Assembly: GCA_035559435.1 (NCBI GenBank)
Contig: DATMBC010000029.1
Span: 1 to 60,350 of the forward strand
Direction: 5' to 3'
Length of the DNA stretch: 60,350 bases
Source of the DNA: a bacterium
GTDB lineage: Bacteria; Zixibacteria; MSB-5A5; WJJR01
The first letter of the stretch is position 1. Each line of letters starts with the position of its first letter. The position numbers and the translations under genes were made by a program. This document shows positions 23,891-32,160 of the stretch, one piece after another. The notes beneath the pieces are model-generated. The model worked only from the letters and a program-made list of their open reading frames with translations, was not told the origin of the DNA and ran no database searches.

Positions 23891-24820
23891 CTACGAGGCG
23901 CGGAAGCGCTTCGGGCTGCGGGTTTCCCAGTCGACGTACATAGTGGACGCGACGAAAATCGATGAGTAGGTGCCGATCAGAATGCCGACCAGAAGCGCGA
24001 GGGCAAAATCGCGCAGAACCGGGCCGCCGACGATCGCGAGAATGATCAGGCAGGCGAGCACGGTGGTACCGGTCATGATCGTGCGCGAGAGCACCTCGTT
24101 GATGGAGAGATTGACCGAAGGGACGAAATCCGCCTTGCGGTGAAATTTCTTCAGGTTCTCGCGGATACGGTCATAGACGGTCACCTTGTCGGTGAGCGAG
24201 TACCCGGCGAGCGTCAGGATGGCGGAGATCAGCAGAATGTTGATCTCCACGCCCATCAGGTAGAAGATACCCAGCACCGCCAGCACGTCATGGAAGGTGG
24301 CGATCGTGGCGCAGACCCCGAAACGGAAGTCGAACCGGATGGCGATGTAGATCAGGATGCCCAGAAGCGAGAGCGCCACGGCGATGAGCGTATCCTTCTT
24401 GAGGTCCTTACCCACCGCGGCGCCGACCTCGTGCACGGTGTCGAGGTTAAAGTTGTTGTCGGGGAAATACTGCTTGATGAGGTTGACCACCGATTGCGCC
24501 TTCTGGGTCTCCCCTTCGGCGACCTTCACGCGAATGAAGAAGGTGTAGGGCTGCGGGCGCCCGGCCACGTGCACGATTTCGGCGTCCTCAAAGCCGCCGC
24601 GTTCCAGGGCGGCGCGCAGGTCGCCGATGTCGACCGGCTGATCGAAGTATCCCTCGACCACGGTCCCGCCGGTGAACTGGATCCCGAGGTTGGCGTTGCC
24701 GGAGGCGATCATCACCGCGGCGAAGATTCCCAACAGGACCAGCAGGGCCGAGAGGATGTAGGCCGGGGTGCGCTTACCGATGAAGTCAATGTTGGTGTCG
24801 CCAATGATGCGAAACGGCAT
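23891..24820 (-). CDS. secF: Protein translocase subunit SecF
   Basis: SecF works with SecD to drive the late steps of Sec export using the proton-motive force. The 309-residue protein has six predicted membrane segments, the periplasmic P1 domain after the first, and the family motifs FRFGVCATIATFHDVLAVLGIF and GYSLTDKVTVYDRIRENLKKF. The ATG at 24820 has GGAGAAC upstream. It follows secD by 21 bases. SecF is a separate protein here, as in most diderms. Confidence 0.97.
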   Translation of the reverse strand: MPFRIIGDTNIDFIGKRTPAYILSALLVLLGIFAAVMIASGNANLGIQFTGGTVVEGYFDQPVDIGDLRAALERGGFEDAEIVHVAGRPQPYTFFIRVKVAEGETQKAQSVVNLIKQYFPDNNFNLDTVHEVGAAVGKDLKKDTLIAVALSLLGILIYIAIRFDFRFGVCATIATFHDVLAVLGIFYLMGVEINILLISAILTLAGYSLTDKVTVYDRIRENLKKFHRKADFVPSVNLSINEVLSRTIMTGTTVLACLIILAIVGGPVLRDFALALLVGILIGTYSSIFVASTMYVDWETRSPKRFRAS

Positions 24821-24841
24821 ATCGTTCTCCGCTGCGGTCCG

Positions 24842-26542
24842 TTAGATCGAGAGCGTCTTATACGACTTGCGGAAGTCAAAGACCACCCGGGTCACGACCA
24901 CCGCGGTGAACAGACTGATCGCCACGCCCCAGAAGAGCGTGACGGCGAATCCCTTGATGGGACCGGTGCCAAAGATGAAGAGGGCCAGCGCGGTGATCAG
25001 CGTGGTGACATGCGAATCGATGATCGCCGACATGGCGCGGTCATAGCCCGCGTCGATCGCGTTGCGCACCGACTTGCCGGCGCGCATCTCCTCGCGGATG
25101 CGCTCGAAAATCAGCACGTTGGCGTCCACCGACATGCCCAGCGACAGGATGAAGCCGGCGATGCCGGGCATCGTCAGGGTGGCGTGCAGCACCGCCATCA
25201 CGCCCAACAGGAAGATGCCGTTGAAAAGCAGACCCACGTTGGCGATCAAACCGGACAGTTTGTAGTAGAAGGCCATGATCAGGAAGACCGCCAACAGACC
25301 CAGAAGCGAGGCGTTGATGCCGCGGCGGATCGAGTCCTGGCCCAGCGACGGACCGATCACGTTGTTTTCGATCACTTTGACTGGCGCCGGCAGCGCGCCG
25401 GCACGCAGCACGATGGCCAGATCGTTGGCGTCCTCGTAGGTGGCGTTTCCGCCCATGGTGATCTGGCCGCGGTCCTGAATGCGCGACTGGATTTCGGGGG
25501 CCGACTCGACACGGTTGTCGAGCACGATGGCCAGCGGCTTATTGATGTTGGCGCCGGTGAGCCGGGCAAACTTGCGGCCGCCTTCACGGGTCAGCTGGAA
25601 GCTGACGATCGGCTTGCGGAACTGGTCGAACGACGGCTTGGCATCGGTGAGATACTTGCCTTCCAATTCGACCTGCTTTTTAAGCAGATAGAGCCGCTCG
25701 ACTTCCATCCCGCCGACAAACTCGGAGCGCGTGCTCCAGGCGAATTCGACGTCCGGGGGAATGAGTTTTTGCACATCCGGTCGGGCGAGGATCATTTCCA
25801 CCAGAGGGACCTCATCCTTGGCCACCATCCAGCCGTATCCGCCTGACGGATCCAAAAGCGAGGAGAGCGGAGCTTCCTTGGGGATCTGCGGCGGGAGCAC
25901 TTCGGCGGTGTCCTGCGTCAGGTCCGGCGATTCGCCCTTGGCCAACGCGCCGGCGCCCGTGGTATCGGCCTTGGCGGTGTCGGCGCCGAAGAGGGATTCG
26001 AGCGCGCCGCGTTCGCCGGCGGTGTCGGACGGCGTGGCGGTCGTGTCCAATCCCGCGGCGGCTTCCAGGGCGCGGTCGATACGGTCCAGGAGCAAAGACG
26101 ACATCTCCGGCGACTCGAGGAGTTTGAACTCCAGCAGCGCGGTGCGGCCGATCAGTTCACGGGCGCGCTCGGGATCGCTGATGCCGGGCAATTCGACCAC
26201 GATCCGGTCCTTGCCCTGCACGGCGATCACCGGCTCAGCCACGCCGAACTGGTCGACGCGGTTGCGCAGGATTTCCTTGGCGCGCTCGACGGCGTCGGAG
26301 GCCTCATCGGGGTTGAGATTGGTTTTGTCGACCTGAAGAACCAGGCGCATCCCGCCTCGCAGATCGAGGCCGAGCTTCATCGCCTTTTGTTGCAGCTTGA
26401 TCCAGCTTTGCGGATCGGTTTTGGCCAGTTCTTCCCGTTCGGCCGGTGACATCATGTACAGATCGATGGTCGGGTAGAGAAACCAGAACGATCCGGCCAG
26501 CAGAAAGAGGATGAGCCCGATTTTCCAGCCTTGTCCCTGCAT
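24842..26542 (-). CDS. secD: Protein translocase subunit SecD
   Basis: From the ATG at 26542 the product is about 566 residues. It begins with one membrane segment (about 8-30), then the periplasmic domain with KLGLDLRGGMRLVLQVD, and ends with the five-segment membrane block that contains SLGMSVDANVLIFERIREEMRAGKS. An unusual insert rich in Thr, Ala and Asp (about residues 170-225) separates the two halves of the periplasmic region. A promoter with TTGACA and TATATT lies at 26616-26643. YajC is not encoded in front of it. Confidence 0.96.
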   Translation of the reverse strand: MQGQGWKIGLILFLLAGSFWFLYPTIDLYMMSPAEREELAKTDPQSWIKLQQKAMKLGLDLRGGMRLVLQVDKTNLNPDEASDAVERAKEILRNRVDQFGVAEPVIAVQGKDRIVVELPGISDPERARELIGRTALLEFKLLESPEMSSLLLDRIDRALEAAAGLDTTATPSDTAGERGALESLFGADTAKADTTGAGALAKGESPDLTQDTAEVLPPQIPKEAPLSSLLDPSGGYGWMVAKDEVPLVEMILARPDVQKLIPPDVEFAWSTRSEFVGGMEVERLYLLKKQVELEGKYLTDAKPSFDQFRKPIVSFQLTREGGRKFARLTGANINKPLAIVLDNRVESAPEIQSRIQDRGQITMGGNATYEDANDLAIVLRAGALPAPVKVIENNVIGPSLGQDSIRRGINASLLGLLAVFLIMAFYYKLSGLIANVGLLFNGIFLLGVMAVLHATLTMPGIAGFILSLGMSVDANVLIFERIREEMRAGKSVRNAIDAGYDRAMSAIIDSHVTTLITALALFIFGTGPIKGFAVTLFWGVAISLFTAVVVTRVVFDFRKSYKTLSI

Positions 26543-26853
26543 GCTCTGAAGTCCCAGTTGGTTGACGGCGCACCGACACCAATAATTCAAAGTGCCGGAA
26601 AAAAAATAGACCGCCAATATACCCCGAACCTTCGCAATGTCAAATGATTATCCGATGGGAAACTGTCACAGTTGCTCGGCGGCCGCGATTTTCAACTATC
26701 TGCCGGGCAAGGAGTTGATTGTCGGCCGTGCCAAGCGGTCGCAAGGCAGGGAGCGGGCCTGTCTGTCCGCTTTCATCTTGAAACTGACGTGGGCGAATGC
26801 GACCTTCGCACACAATGAACAGTGTGCAGCCCTCCGTCGAAAGGATTACGACC
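26543..26853. other. Divergent intergenic region between secD and the M16 peptidase
   Basis: This gap of about 310 bases holds the secD promoter and a run of eight A residues at about 26600-26607 (T run on the minus strand) in the secD leader. A promoter for the M16 gene must also lie here, but I cannot point to a good one. No small gene is convincing. Confidence 0.6.
26616..26643 (-). promoter_or_regulatory. Promoter of secD-secF
   Basis: The minus strand reads TTGACA (26643-26638), a 16-base spacer, and TATATT (26621-26616). The -35 box is perfect and the -10 box has one mismatch. The expected start point near 26610 leaves a leader of about 70 bases with an early U-run. Confidence 0.55.
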
Positions 26854-29502
26854 ATGCAACGTGCAACGCTCTTCATGGCAACAAGTTATCGGGCGATGGC
26901 CGAAGCGGTCATTGTGGCGCTCCTCCTTTGCGTCCTCGGCGCGACAACCGCTCACAGTCAGCTCCGGGCGGCGTCGCAGACCACGGCCTATAAGGCGCCC
27001 AACGGCATGGAGATCCTGCTCAAGGAGAATCATTCCAGCCCGATGATCGCGTCGATCGTCTTCGTCAACTCCGGCGCCAAGTACGAGACCGACTTTAATA
27101 ATGGGACGACGCACTTCCTTGAGCATCTGCTGTTCAACGGCACCGCCAGTCGGACCCAGGAGCAGATTTCCGACCGCATCAAGAACCTGGGCGGGTACAT
27201 CAACGCCTTCACGCGCAAAGAGGTGACCGCCTATCTGTCGCTGGTCCCGCGCGAGCACATCGCCGAAGCGCTCGACATCCAGCAGGACATGCTCTTCAAC
27301 TCGATCTTCCCGGAGGATCGGTTTCCCAAGGAACGCAAAATCGTGATCGAGGAGATCCGCAAGGACTCCGACTCGCCGGACTATGTCGCCGAGCTCTTCC
27401 ATGACCGCTGGGCCTATCAGGGCAGCCCTTACGCCCGTCCGGTGCTCGGCTATGAAAACCTGATCGCGACGATCCCGCGCGAGGAAGTCATCGACTATTA
27501 CCACATGTATTACCAGCCGAACAACATGACACTGCTGGTGATCGGCGACTTCGAGACCGCGGCGATGAAAAAGGAGATCGAGCGGACCTTTGGCCAGCAC
27601 CCGGCGCGGCCGCTGCCGGAGCGTCCGGCGATCACCGTGCCCGCGCTCTCCGGCGCGGTGGTGCAGAAGACCGAGGCCGACATCGGCGAGACGCGGGTCG
27701 ATGTGCATATCCGGCTGCCGTTGTTCCGCGACCCGGCGTACCTGCCGCTGGCGCTCTGGTCGGAAATCCTCAACGACGAGGCCCTCTCCCCGCTGATCAA
27801 GAACCTGACCAAGGGCGACAACCCGCCGGCGACGCGGGTGAGCGTCTCGCTGGAGACGCAGGCCGAATTCAGCGCCTACCGCATCTCCGCGGCCAGCGAC
27901 AAGGCGGAGCGCGCCGACGAGATCCTGGCCGGCATCCTGTCCACGTTGAGGGGCCTGTCGGCCACGCCGATCGGGCAGGACGATATCCGCCTCATCGGGA
28001 CCCGTCTGCGGGTCGAGGACATCTTCCTCCGCGAGCGGCTTCATTACTACGCGATCATGAAGGCGCCGATGCTGGTGGTCACCGGCTATGACTTCGTCGA
28101 TCAGTTGCCGGACCGTCTGGCGCAGGTGACGACGTCGCAGTTGCAGAAGGCGGCCGCGCAGCACCTGCAGGGGACCGCCTATGTGGCCACGATCGTGACG
28201 CCGCCCGACACCGCCGCGATCGCGGCGGCGCCCTCCGACGTGTCGCGCACGGTCTATCGCAAGGAGACGCTGCCCAACGGGCTGCAGGTGGTCATCAAAA
28301 GCAACCCCGATTCGCGGGTGTTCGCGCTCAATGTGTTGGGCAAGAACCGTTCGGCCATAGAACCGGAGGGCCTGGAGGGCATTTCCGATTTCGTCAACCG
28401 GATGCTGATTTCGGGCACCACGACACGGACCTCCGAGCAGATCAGCCGCGATCTGGCGGCCATCGGCGCGGAGCTGACCACCAACGACAATCCCTACATT
28501 CCCTACGACGATCATTACACCACGCCGCAGTACACATTCGTCAAGTTTGCCACCATTGATGAATATGCCGCCGCCGGGGCATCGCTGTTGGCCGACTTGG
28601 TTGCCAACGCCTCCTTCCCCGCCGACGAAGTCGAGAACAAGCGGCGCGAGGTGATGGGGCTTTTGGGGATGGCGGCGGCATCGACCAACCAGGTCTGCCG
28701 CGATGTGTTCAGTCGGGCGCTCTTCGGCGACGGGCCGTATGCCCGGCCGATCATGGGCTCGATGACCTCGGTGTCGCAATTCAGCAGCGAGTCGCTGCAG
28801 GCGCATCGGGCGCGGCTGTATGCGCCGGGAAATGTGATTCTGACCTGCGTGACGGGATTGCCGGCCGACTCGGCGCTGGCCCTCATCGTCTCGGCATTCG
28901 GCGGAATGAGCGGCGCGGGCAGCGCGGTGACGATCCCGCTCCCGGCGGCGCCGAGCACGGTGCAGGCCGAGCACAAAACAATGCAGAAGGAGCAGATCTA
29001 CATCTATCTCGGCAACGCGACCGCGGGCGCGACTTCGCCCGACATGCCGGCGCTCCTAGTGGCCAACAACATCCTCTCGGCGCGACTGGCCAATGAACTG
29101 CGCGAAAAGCAGGGGCTGGCCTATTCGGTGGGATCATCGGTGCAGTTCGACCGCGACTTCGGCTGGTTCACCTGCAAGATGGGAACGGGTAAAGCCAACT
29201 TCGCCAAGGCCAAGGAAGGGATTGTCGAGCAGATCCGCCGACTGCACGATGAGCCGGTGTCGGCGGAGGAGCTGGAGACCGCGCAGAACACGCTTTGGGG
29301 GTCCTCATTGACCTCGCGCCTGTCACGCGTCAACCAGGCCTTCTTCATGGGTGTCGATGAGTTCCTCGGCCTCGGCTACGATTTCAGCGATCGGATGATC
29401 GAGCAGGTGCGTGCCGTGACCGCCGCCGATGTCCAGCGTGTGGCGAAGGCCCACTTCCACGCCGACAGTTACATTCTGGCCACGGTCGGAGCGTTGGAAT
29501 AG
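26854..29502 (+). CDS. M16 (pitrilysin/insulinase) family zinc peptidase
   Basis: The product of about 882 residues has a signal sequence (MATSYRAMAEAVIVALLLCVLG) and two M16 halves. The first half is catalytic: HFLEHLLF is the inverted zinc motif HxxEH, and the third ligand is the glutamate in VIEEIRKD about 75 residues later. The second half, starting about residue 470 (LPNGLQVVIKSNPDSRVFALNV), lacks HxxEH (GISDFVNRML at the same place), so it is the non-catalytic partner domain. The fold forms a chamber for peptides. I chose the ATG at 26854 (AAAGGA upstream); 26875 is possible. The gene stands alone and divergent from secD. Confidence 0.92.
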   Translation: MQRATLFMATSYRAMAEAVIVALLLCVLGATTAHSQLRAASQTTAYKAPNGMEILLKENHSSPMIASIVFVNSGAKYETDFNNGTTHFLEHLLFNGTASRTQEQISDRIKNLGGYINAFTRKEVTAYLSLVPREHIAEALDIQQDMLFNSIFPEDRFPKERKIVIEEIRKDSDSPDYVAELFHDRWAYQGSPYARPVLGYENLIATIPREEVIDYYHMYYQPNNMTLLVIGDFETAAMKKEIERTFGQHPARPLPERPAITVPALSGAVVQKTEADIGETRVDVHIRLPLFRDPAYLPLALWSEILNDEALSPLIKNLTKGDNPPATRVSVSLETQAEFSAYRISAASDKAERADEILAGILSTLRGLSATPIGQDDIRLIGTRLRVEDIFLRERLHYYAIMKAPMLVVTGYDFVDQLPDRLAQVTTSQLQKAAAQHLQGTAYVATIVTPPDTAAIAAAPSDVSRTVYRKETLPNGLQVVIKSNPDSRVFALNVLGKNRSAIEPEGLEGISDFVNRMLISGTTTRTSEQISRDLAAIGAELTTNDNPYIPYDDHYTTPQYTFVKFATIDEYAAAGASLLADLVANASFPADEVENKRREVMGLLGMAAASTNQVCRDVFSRALFGDGPYARPIMGSMTSVSQFSSESLQAHRARLYAPGNVILTCVTGLPADSALALIVSAFGGMSGAGSAVTIPLPAAPSTVQAEHKTMQKEQIYIYLGNATAGATSPDMPALLVANNILSARLANELREKQGLAYSVGSSVQFDRDFGWFTCKMGTGKANFAKAKEGIVEQIRRLHDEPVSAEELETAQNTLWGSSLTSRLSRVNQAFFMGVDEFLGLGYDFSDRMIEQVRAVTAADVQRVAKAHFHADSYILATVGALE

Positions 29503-29504
29503 CC

Positions 29505-30008
29505 CTATAGGGTGAGCTGAAAGGTCGTGTCGAGAGAGCCGGAGCCAAGACCCGTCCACAGCGTGTCGCCGACCGCATTGATCGATCGCCGGCCGGTCTG
29601 ATACTGGACGCGGAAACGGTAGCCGCACTCGGGGGTCGGGGCATTGATAGGGATCCAGGTCTCCTTGCCGCTGATCGTGTCGCCGCTGGGATGGACGGCG
29701 GGAGAGAAGAGTGAGCGTTCCAGAACGACCGCGCCATCGCGGTCAAGGCGGTAGCCGGTGACGCGCATCCAGCGTCGTGCGGTGGATTGAAAAGCGATGC
29801 GCCATTGCAACTCGATCCCGGTCTCGACCGTGCCATCGGCGACGTATCCGTGGTAATCGAATCGGGCGAAGCGAACCTGGGTGGTATCGACCGGGCGGCC
29901 GGAACCGCCGGATGCGGTCGGAGAATCGGCGTCGCAGGATGGCAGGGCCACGATGGCCAGCATCCCCACGAGCACCGGCGCCCGGATCGTGGTCGGCCAA
30001 CTTCGCAT
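29505..30008 (-). CDS. Predicted lipoprotein of unknown function
   Basis: From the ATG at 30008 (AGGAG upstream) the product is 167 residues. The signal (RAPVLVGMLAIVALPSC) ends in the lipobox LPSC, after which Asp follows. The mature protein is a beta-rich domain with two aromatic clusters (RFARFDYHGYVADGTV and PECGYRFRVQYQ) that may be Ig-like. Its stop codon faces the M16 stop two bases away, with a CCCTATAGGG palindrome between them. I do not recognise the family. Confidence 0.72.
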   Translation of the reverse strand: MRSWPTTIRAPVLVGMLAIVALPSCDADSPTASGGSGRPVDTTQVRFARFDYHGYVADGTVETGIELQWRIAFQSTARRWMRVTGYRLDRDGAVVLERSLFSPAVHPSGDTISGKETWIPINAPTPECGYRFRVQYQTGRRSINAVGDTLWTGLGSGSLDTTFQLTL

Positions 30009-30064
30009 CGATTGCTCCTGTTCAATTATACGAAGGAACCGACCAACGAATTGGGCCCCCGGAC

Positions 30065-30094
30065 TTGACAGAGTATCGGTCGGGGGCCTACTCT
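30065..30094 (+). promoter_or_regulatory. Candidate promoter of the SDR-SelW-isoprenoid operon
   Basis: TTGACA (30065-30070), an 18-base spacer and TACTCT (30089-30094), 25 bases before the GTG start at 30119. The -35 box is perfect, the -10 box poor. Confidence 0.35.
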
Positions 30095-30118
30095 GTGGCC
30101 ACACCATGAGGAGCATCC

Positions 30119-30901
30119 GTGAGTGAGAAGCGTTTTGCCAATCAGTTGGCGCTGGTGACCGGGGCCTCGTCGGGGATCGGGGCGGCGACCGCGCGCGCCT
30201 TCGCCGCCGAAGGGGCGCGGCTGATCATCGCCGCGCGCCGCGTCGACCGCCTCGAACAAATGGCCGCGGAGATGCGGTCGGCGCACGGCACCGAAGTCTT
30301 CGTGTTGGAGCTCGATTTGCTGAAACAGCGTGAGGCGATGGCGCGGCTGGAAGCGCTGCCGCCGGATTGGAAGACGGTCGACATACTCGTCAATAACGCC
30401 GGGTTGTCGCGCGGACTGGATAAACTGCACGAGGGCCGTTACGACGACTGGGAAGAGATGATCGAGGTCAACGTGAAGGGGCTATTGGCGGTCAGCCGGA
30501 CGGTGATTCCGTGGATGGTGGCGCGCGGCAAAGGGCATGTCATCAACATCGGCTCGATCGCCGGACGCGAGGTCTATCCGGGGGGCAACGTGTACTGCGC
30601 GTCGAAGTTCGCCGTGCGCGCGATCAACCGCGGCATGGCGATCGATCTGGTCGGCACGCCGATCCGGGTCACCACCATCGATCCGGCGCTGACCGAGACC
30701 GAATTCAGTCTGGTGCGGTATCGCGGCGACGCGAAGCGCGCGGCGGCGCCGTATCAGGGATTGCGGGCGCTCTCGGGTGAGGACATCGCCGACGCGATCC
30801 TCTGGGCGGCGTCGCGTCCGGCCCATGTCAACGTTTCCGAAATGGTGATCTATCCGACCGCGCAACGATCCGCGACGATAGTGCATCGCAACGACTCATA
30901 A
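30119..30901 (+). CDS. Short-chain dehydrogenase/reductase (YdfG-like)
   Basis: The 260-residue protein is a classical SDR: TGASSGIGAATARAFAAEGA is the NADP(H)-binding Gly motif, NNAG follows at about residue 90, and YCASKFAVRA supplies the catalytic Tyr and Lys with a Ser in GSIAG. The overall sequence is closest to the YdfG group, which acts on 3-hydroxy acids such as serine. The start is a GTG with GAGGAGC upstream. It is followed after 23 bases by the selenoprotein gene and then by the squalene/phytoene-synthase-like gene, so it heads a three-gene operon. Confidence 0.92.
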   Translation: MSEKRFANQLALVTGASSGIGAATARAFAAEGARLIIAARRVDRLEQMAAEMRSAHGTEVFVLELDLLKQREAMARLEALPPDWKTVDILVNNAGLSRGLDKLHEGRYDDWEEMIEVNVKGLLAVSRTVIPWMVARGKGHVINIGSIAGREVYPGGNVYCASKFAVRAINRGMAIDLVGTPIRVTTIDPALTETEFSLVRYRGDAKRAAAPYQGLRALSGEDIADAILWAASRPAHVNVSEMVIYPTAQRSATIVHRNDS

Positions 30902-30924
30902 CCCTGACGCCGAAAGGACGGGCC

Positions 30925-31146
30925 ATGGCCAAACGTGTCACGATCAAATACTGCAATGAGTGAAACTATCTTCCCCGCGCCGCCAGTCTGGCGGACGAAT
31001 TGAAGAAGACATTGGGTATCGACGCGGAGTTGATCGCCGGCAGCGGCGGCGTCTTCGAGGTCAAGGCCGATGGTCTGCTGGTCTTTTCGAAGAAAGTGGC
31101 GGGACGATTCCCGGAGCCGTCCGAGATCATCGCGGCGTTGAAATAG
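30925..31146 (+). CDS. SelW/Rdx family selenoprotein with in-frame UGA at the CxxU motif
   Basis: Read through one in-frame TGA (30961-30963), this is a 73-residue protein of the SelW/SelT/SelH (Rdx) family. The N-terminus is MAKRVTIKYCNEU, with selenocysteine at residue 13 in place of the second Cys of the CxxC motif. The following NYLPRAASLADELK and the end GSGGVFEVKADGLLVFSKK are the classic family consensus, continuing into GRFPEP. Nothing but the TGA interrupts the frame. AAAGGA lies before the ATG at 30925. The Rdx fold is thioredoxin-like and is thought to act in redox control. It lies between the SDR and the squalene-synthase-like gene. If Sec were not inserted, the product would be a 12-residue peptide. 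Confidence 0.9.
30978..30997 (+). promoter_or_regulatory. Candidate bacterial SECIS hairpin
   Basis: After the TGA, CCGCCA (30980-30985) pairs with TGGCGG (30989-30994) around a GTC loop. Two further pairs (30979-30996, 30978-30997) can extend it with one bulged A. The apex is about 22 bases after the UGA, in the usual range for bacterial SECIS elements, and the loop contains GU, the feature recognised by SelB. It is by-eye folding only. Confidence 0.6.
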
Positions 31147-31159
31147 GACCGATGCGCGC

Positions 31160-32065
31160 ATGAGCGCCCCGCTTGATTTGGACGCCGCCTATGCGGCCTG
31201 CGAAACGCTGGCCGGACGGGACAAGCCGCACCTGTATGCCGCGGCGCAGTTGTTCGAGCGCCCGGCGGTGCGACGCGCGTTTGTGGCCACCTACGCCTCC
31301 ATGCGGGTCATCGACGATGCGATTGACGGAATTCCCAACCGCGCTTCGCTGACCGCCGACCGGCGACGCAGCGAATTGGGACGGGTGGCGCGGTGGCTGG
31401 AGGCAGTGCATGCCGCCCGTCGGGGCACACCGTCACCGGGTCCGCTCTGGACCGCACTGGCGGACACGCTGGCGCGCTTTGACTTCCCGCTCGACCCCTG
31501 GCGGAACCTGGCGGAAGCGATGTCGGCCGATGTGGTCACTCCCTCCTTCCGCACCTGGGATGAGCTGCGTCGTTACATGCATGGCGCCTCGGTGGCGCCG
31601 GCCGTGGTCTTCATGTATCTGGTGCTGATGAAGCCGGGCGCGGACGGCATCTTTCGGACCGGCTGGAGCTACGAGCGCGTGTTGGCCGCCACCGAGGATC
31701 TGGCGGTCTTCTGCTATTGCGTGCACATCCTGCGCGATGTCGCCGTTGACCTGACGCTCGGTGAATCCGGGCTGGTCTACCTGCCGGAGGAAGATCTGTC
31801 GCGATTTGGGATGGAGCGCGACGATCTGCATCGGCTGCGCGACGCCGGGGTCGCCGACGGCGCTTATCGCCTGTTGGCGCGCTATGAGGCGCAACGGGCC
31901 TGGGAGCATCTGGCGCGCGGCCGTGCCCGTCTGCCGGAGATTCTGGCCGAGGCGGAGCCGTCCAACGGCCGGGCGCTGACCATCCTGATCGACACTTACG
32001 TACGCATTCTCGGCGCACTGCAGGAACGCGAGTTCGACGTTTTTGCCACCACGCCCACGGCCTGA
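31160..32065 (+). CDS. Squalene/phytoene synthase family protein
   Basis: The 301-residue protein belongs to the trans-isoprenyl diphosphate synthase (squalene/phytoene synthase) class. The first Asp-rich motif is seen as RVIDDAIDGI (residues about 48-57), and the second as HILRDVAVDL at about 193, where most members have an NxxRDxxED. The substitution of the acidic residue before the last Asp by Val is unusual. The substrates are likely two prenyl diphosphates (C15 or C20), with the exact product unknown. No downstream carotenoid or hopanoid gene is in the window. It starts 13 bases after the selenoprotein stop. Confidence 0.88.
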   Translation: MSAPLDLDAAYAACETLAGRDKPHLYAAAQLFERPAVRRAFVATYASMRVIDDAIDGIPNRASLTADRRRSELGRVARWLEAVHAARRGTPSPGPLWTALADTLARFDFPLDPWRNLAEAMSADVVTPSFRTWDELRRYMHGASVAPAVVFMYLVLMKPGADGIFRTGWSYERVLAATEDLAVFCYCVHILRDVAVDLTLGESGLVYLPEEDLSRFGMERDDLHRLRDAGVADGAYRLLARYEAQRAWEHLARGRARLPEILAEAEPSNGRALTILIDTYVRILGALQEREFDVFATTPTA

Positions 32066-32160
32066 ATTGCTTCACGCGCGGTTTTCCGTTGACGGCCGTC
32101 ATGGCCGGGCGGAGATTAGCCCATCACAGGTGTCTGCGCCTCCGCAGACGAGGAGGGTCA

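Noticed and set aside
26773-28974. Very long open frame (about 730 codons) on the minus strand under the M16 gene
   Set aside because: It is antisense to a gene with clear protease motifs, and its translation has low-complexity Arg/His/Gly composition typical of shadow frames in GC-rich DNA.
30960-31163. Alternative reading frame starting one base before the TGA of the selenoprotein gene
   Set aside because: Its product has no family resemblance, while the frame through the TGA matches SelW on both sides.
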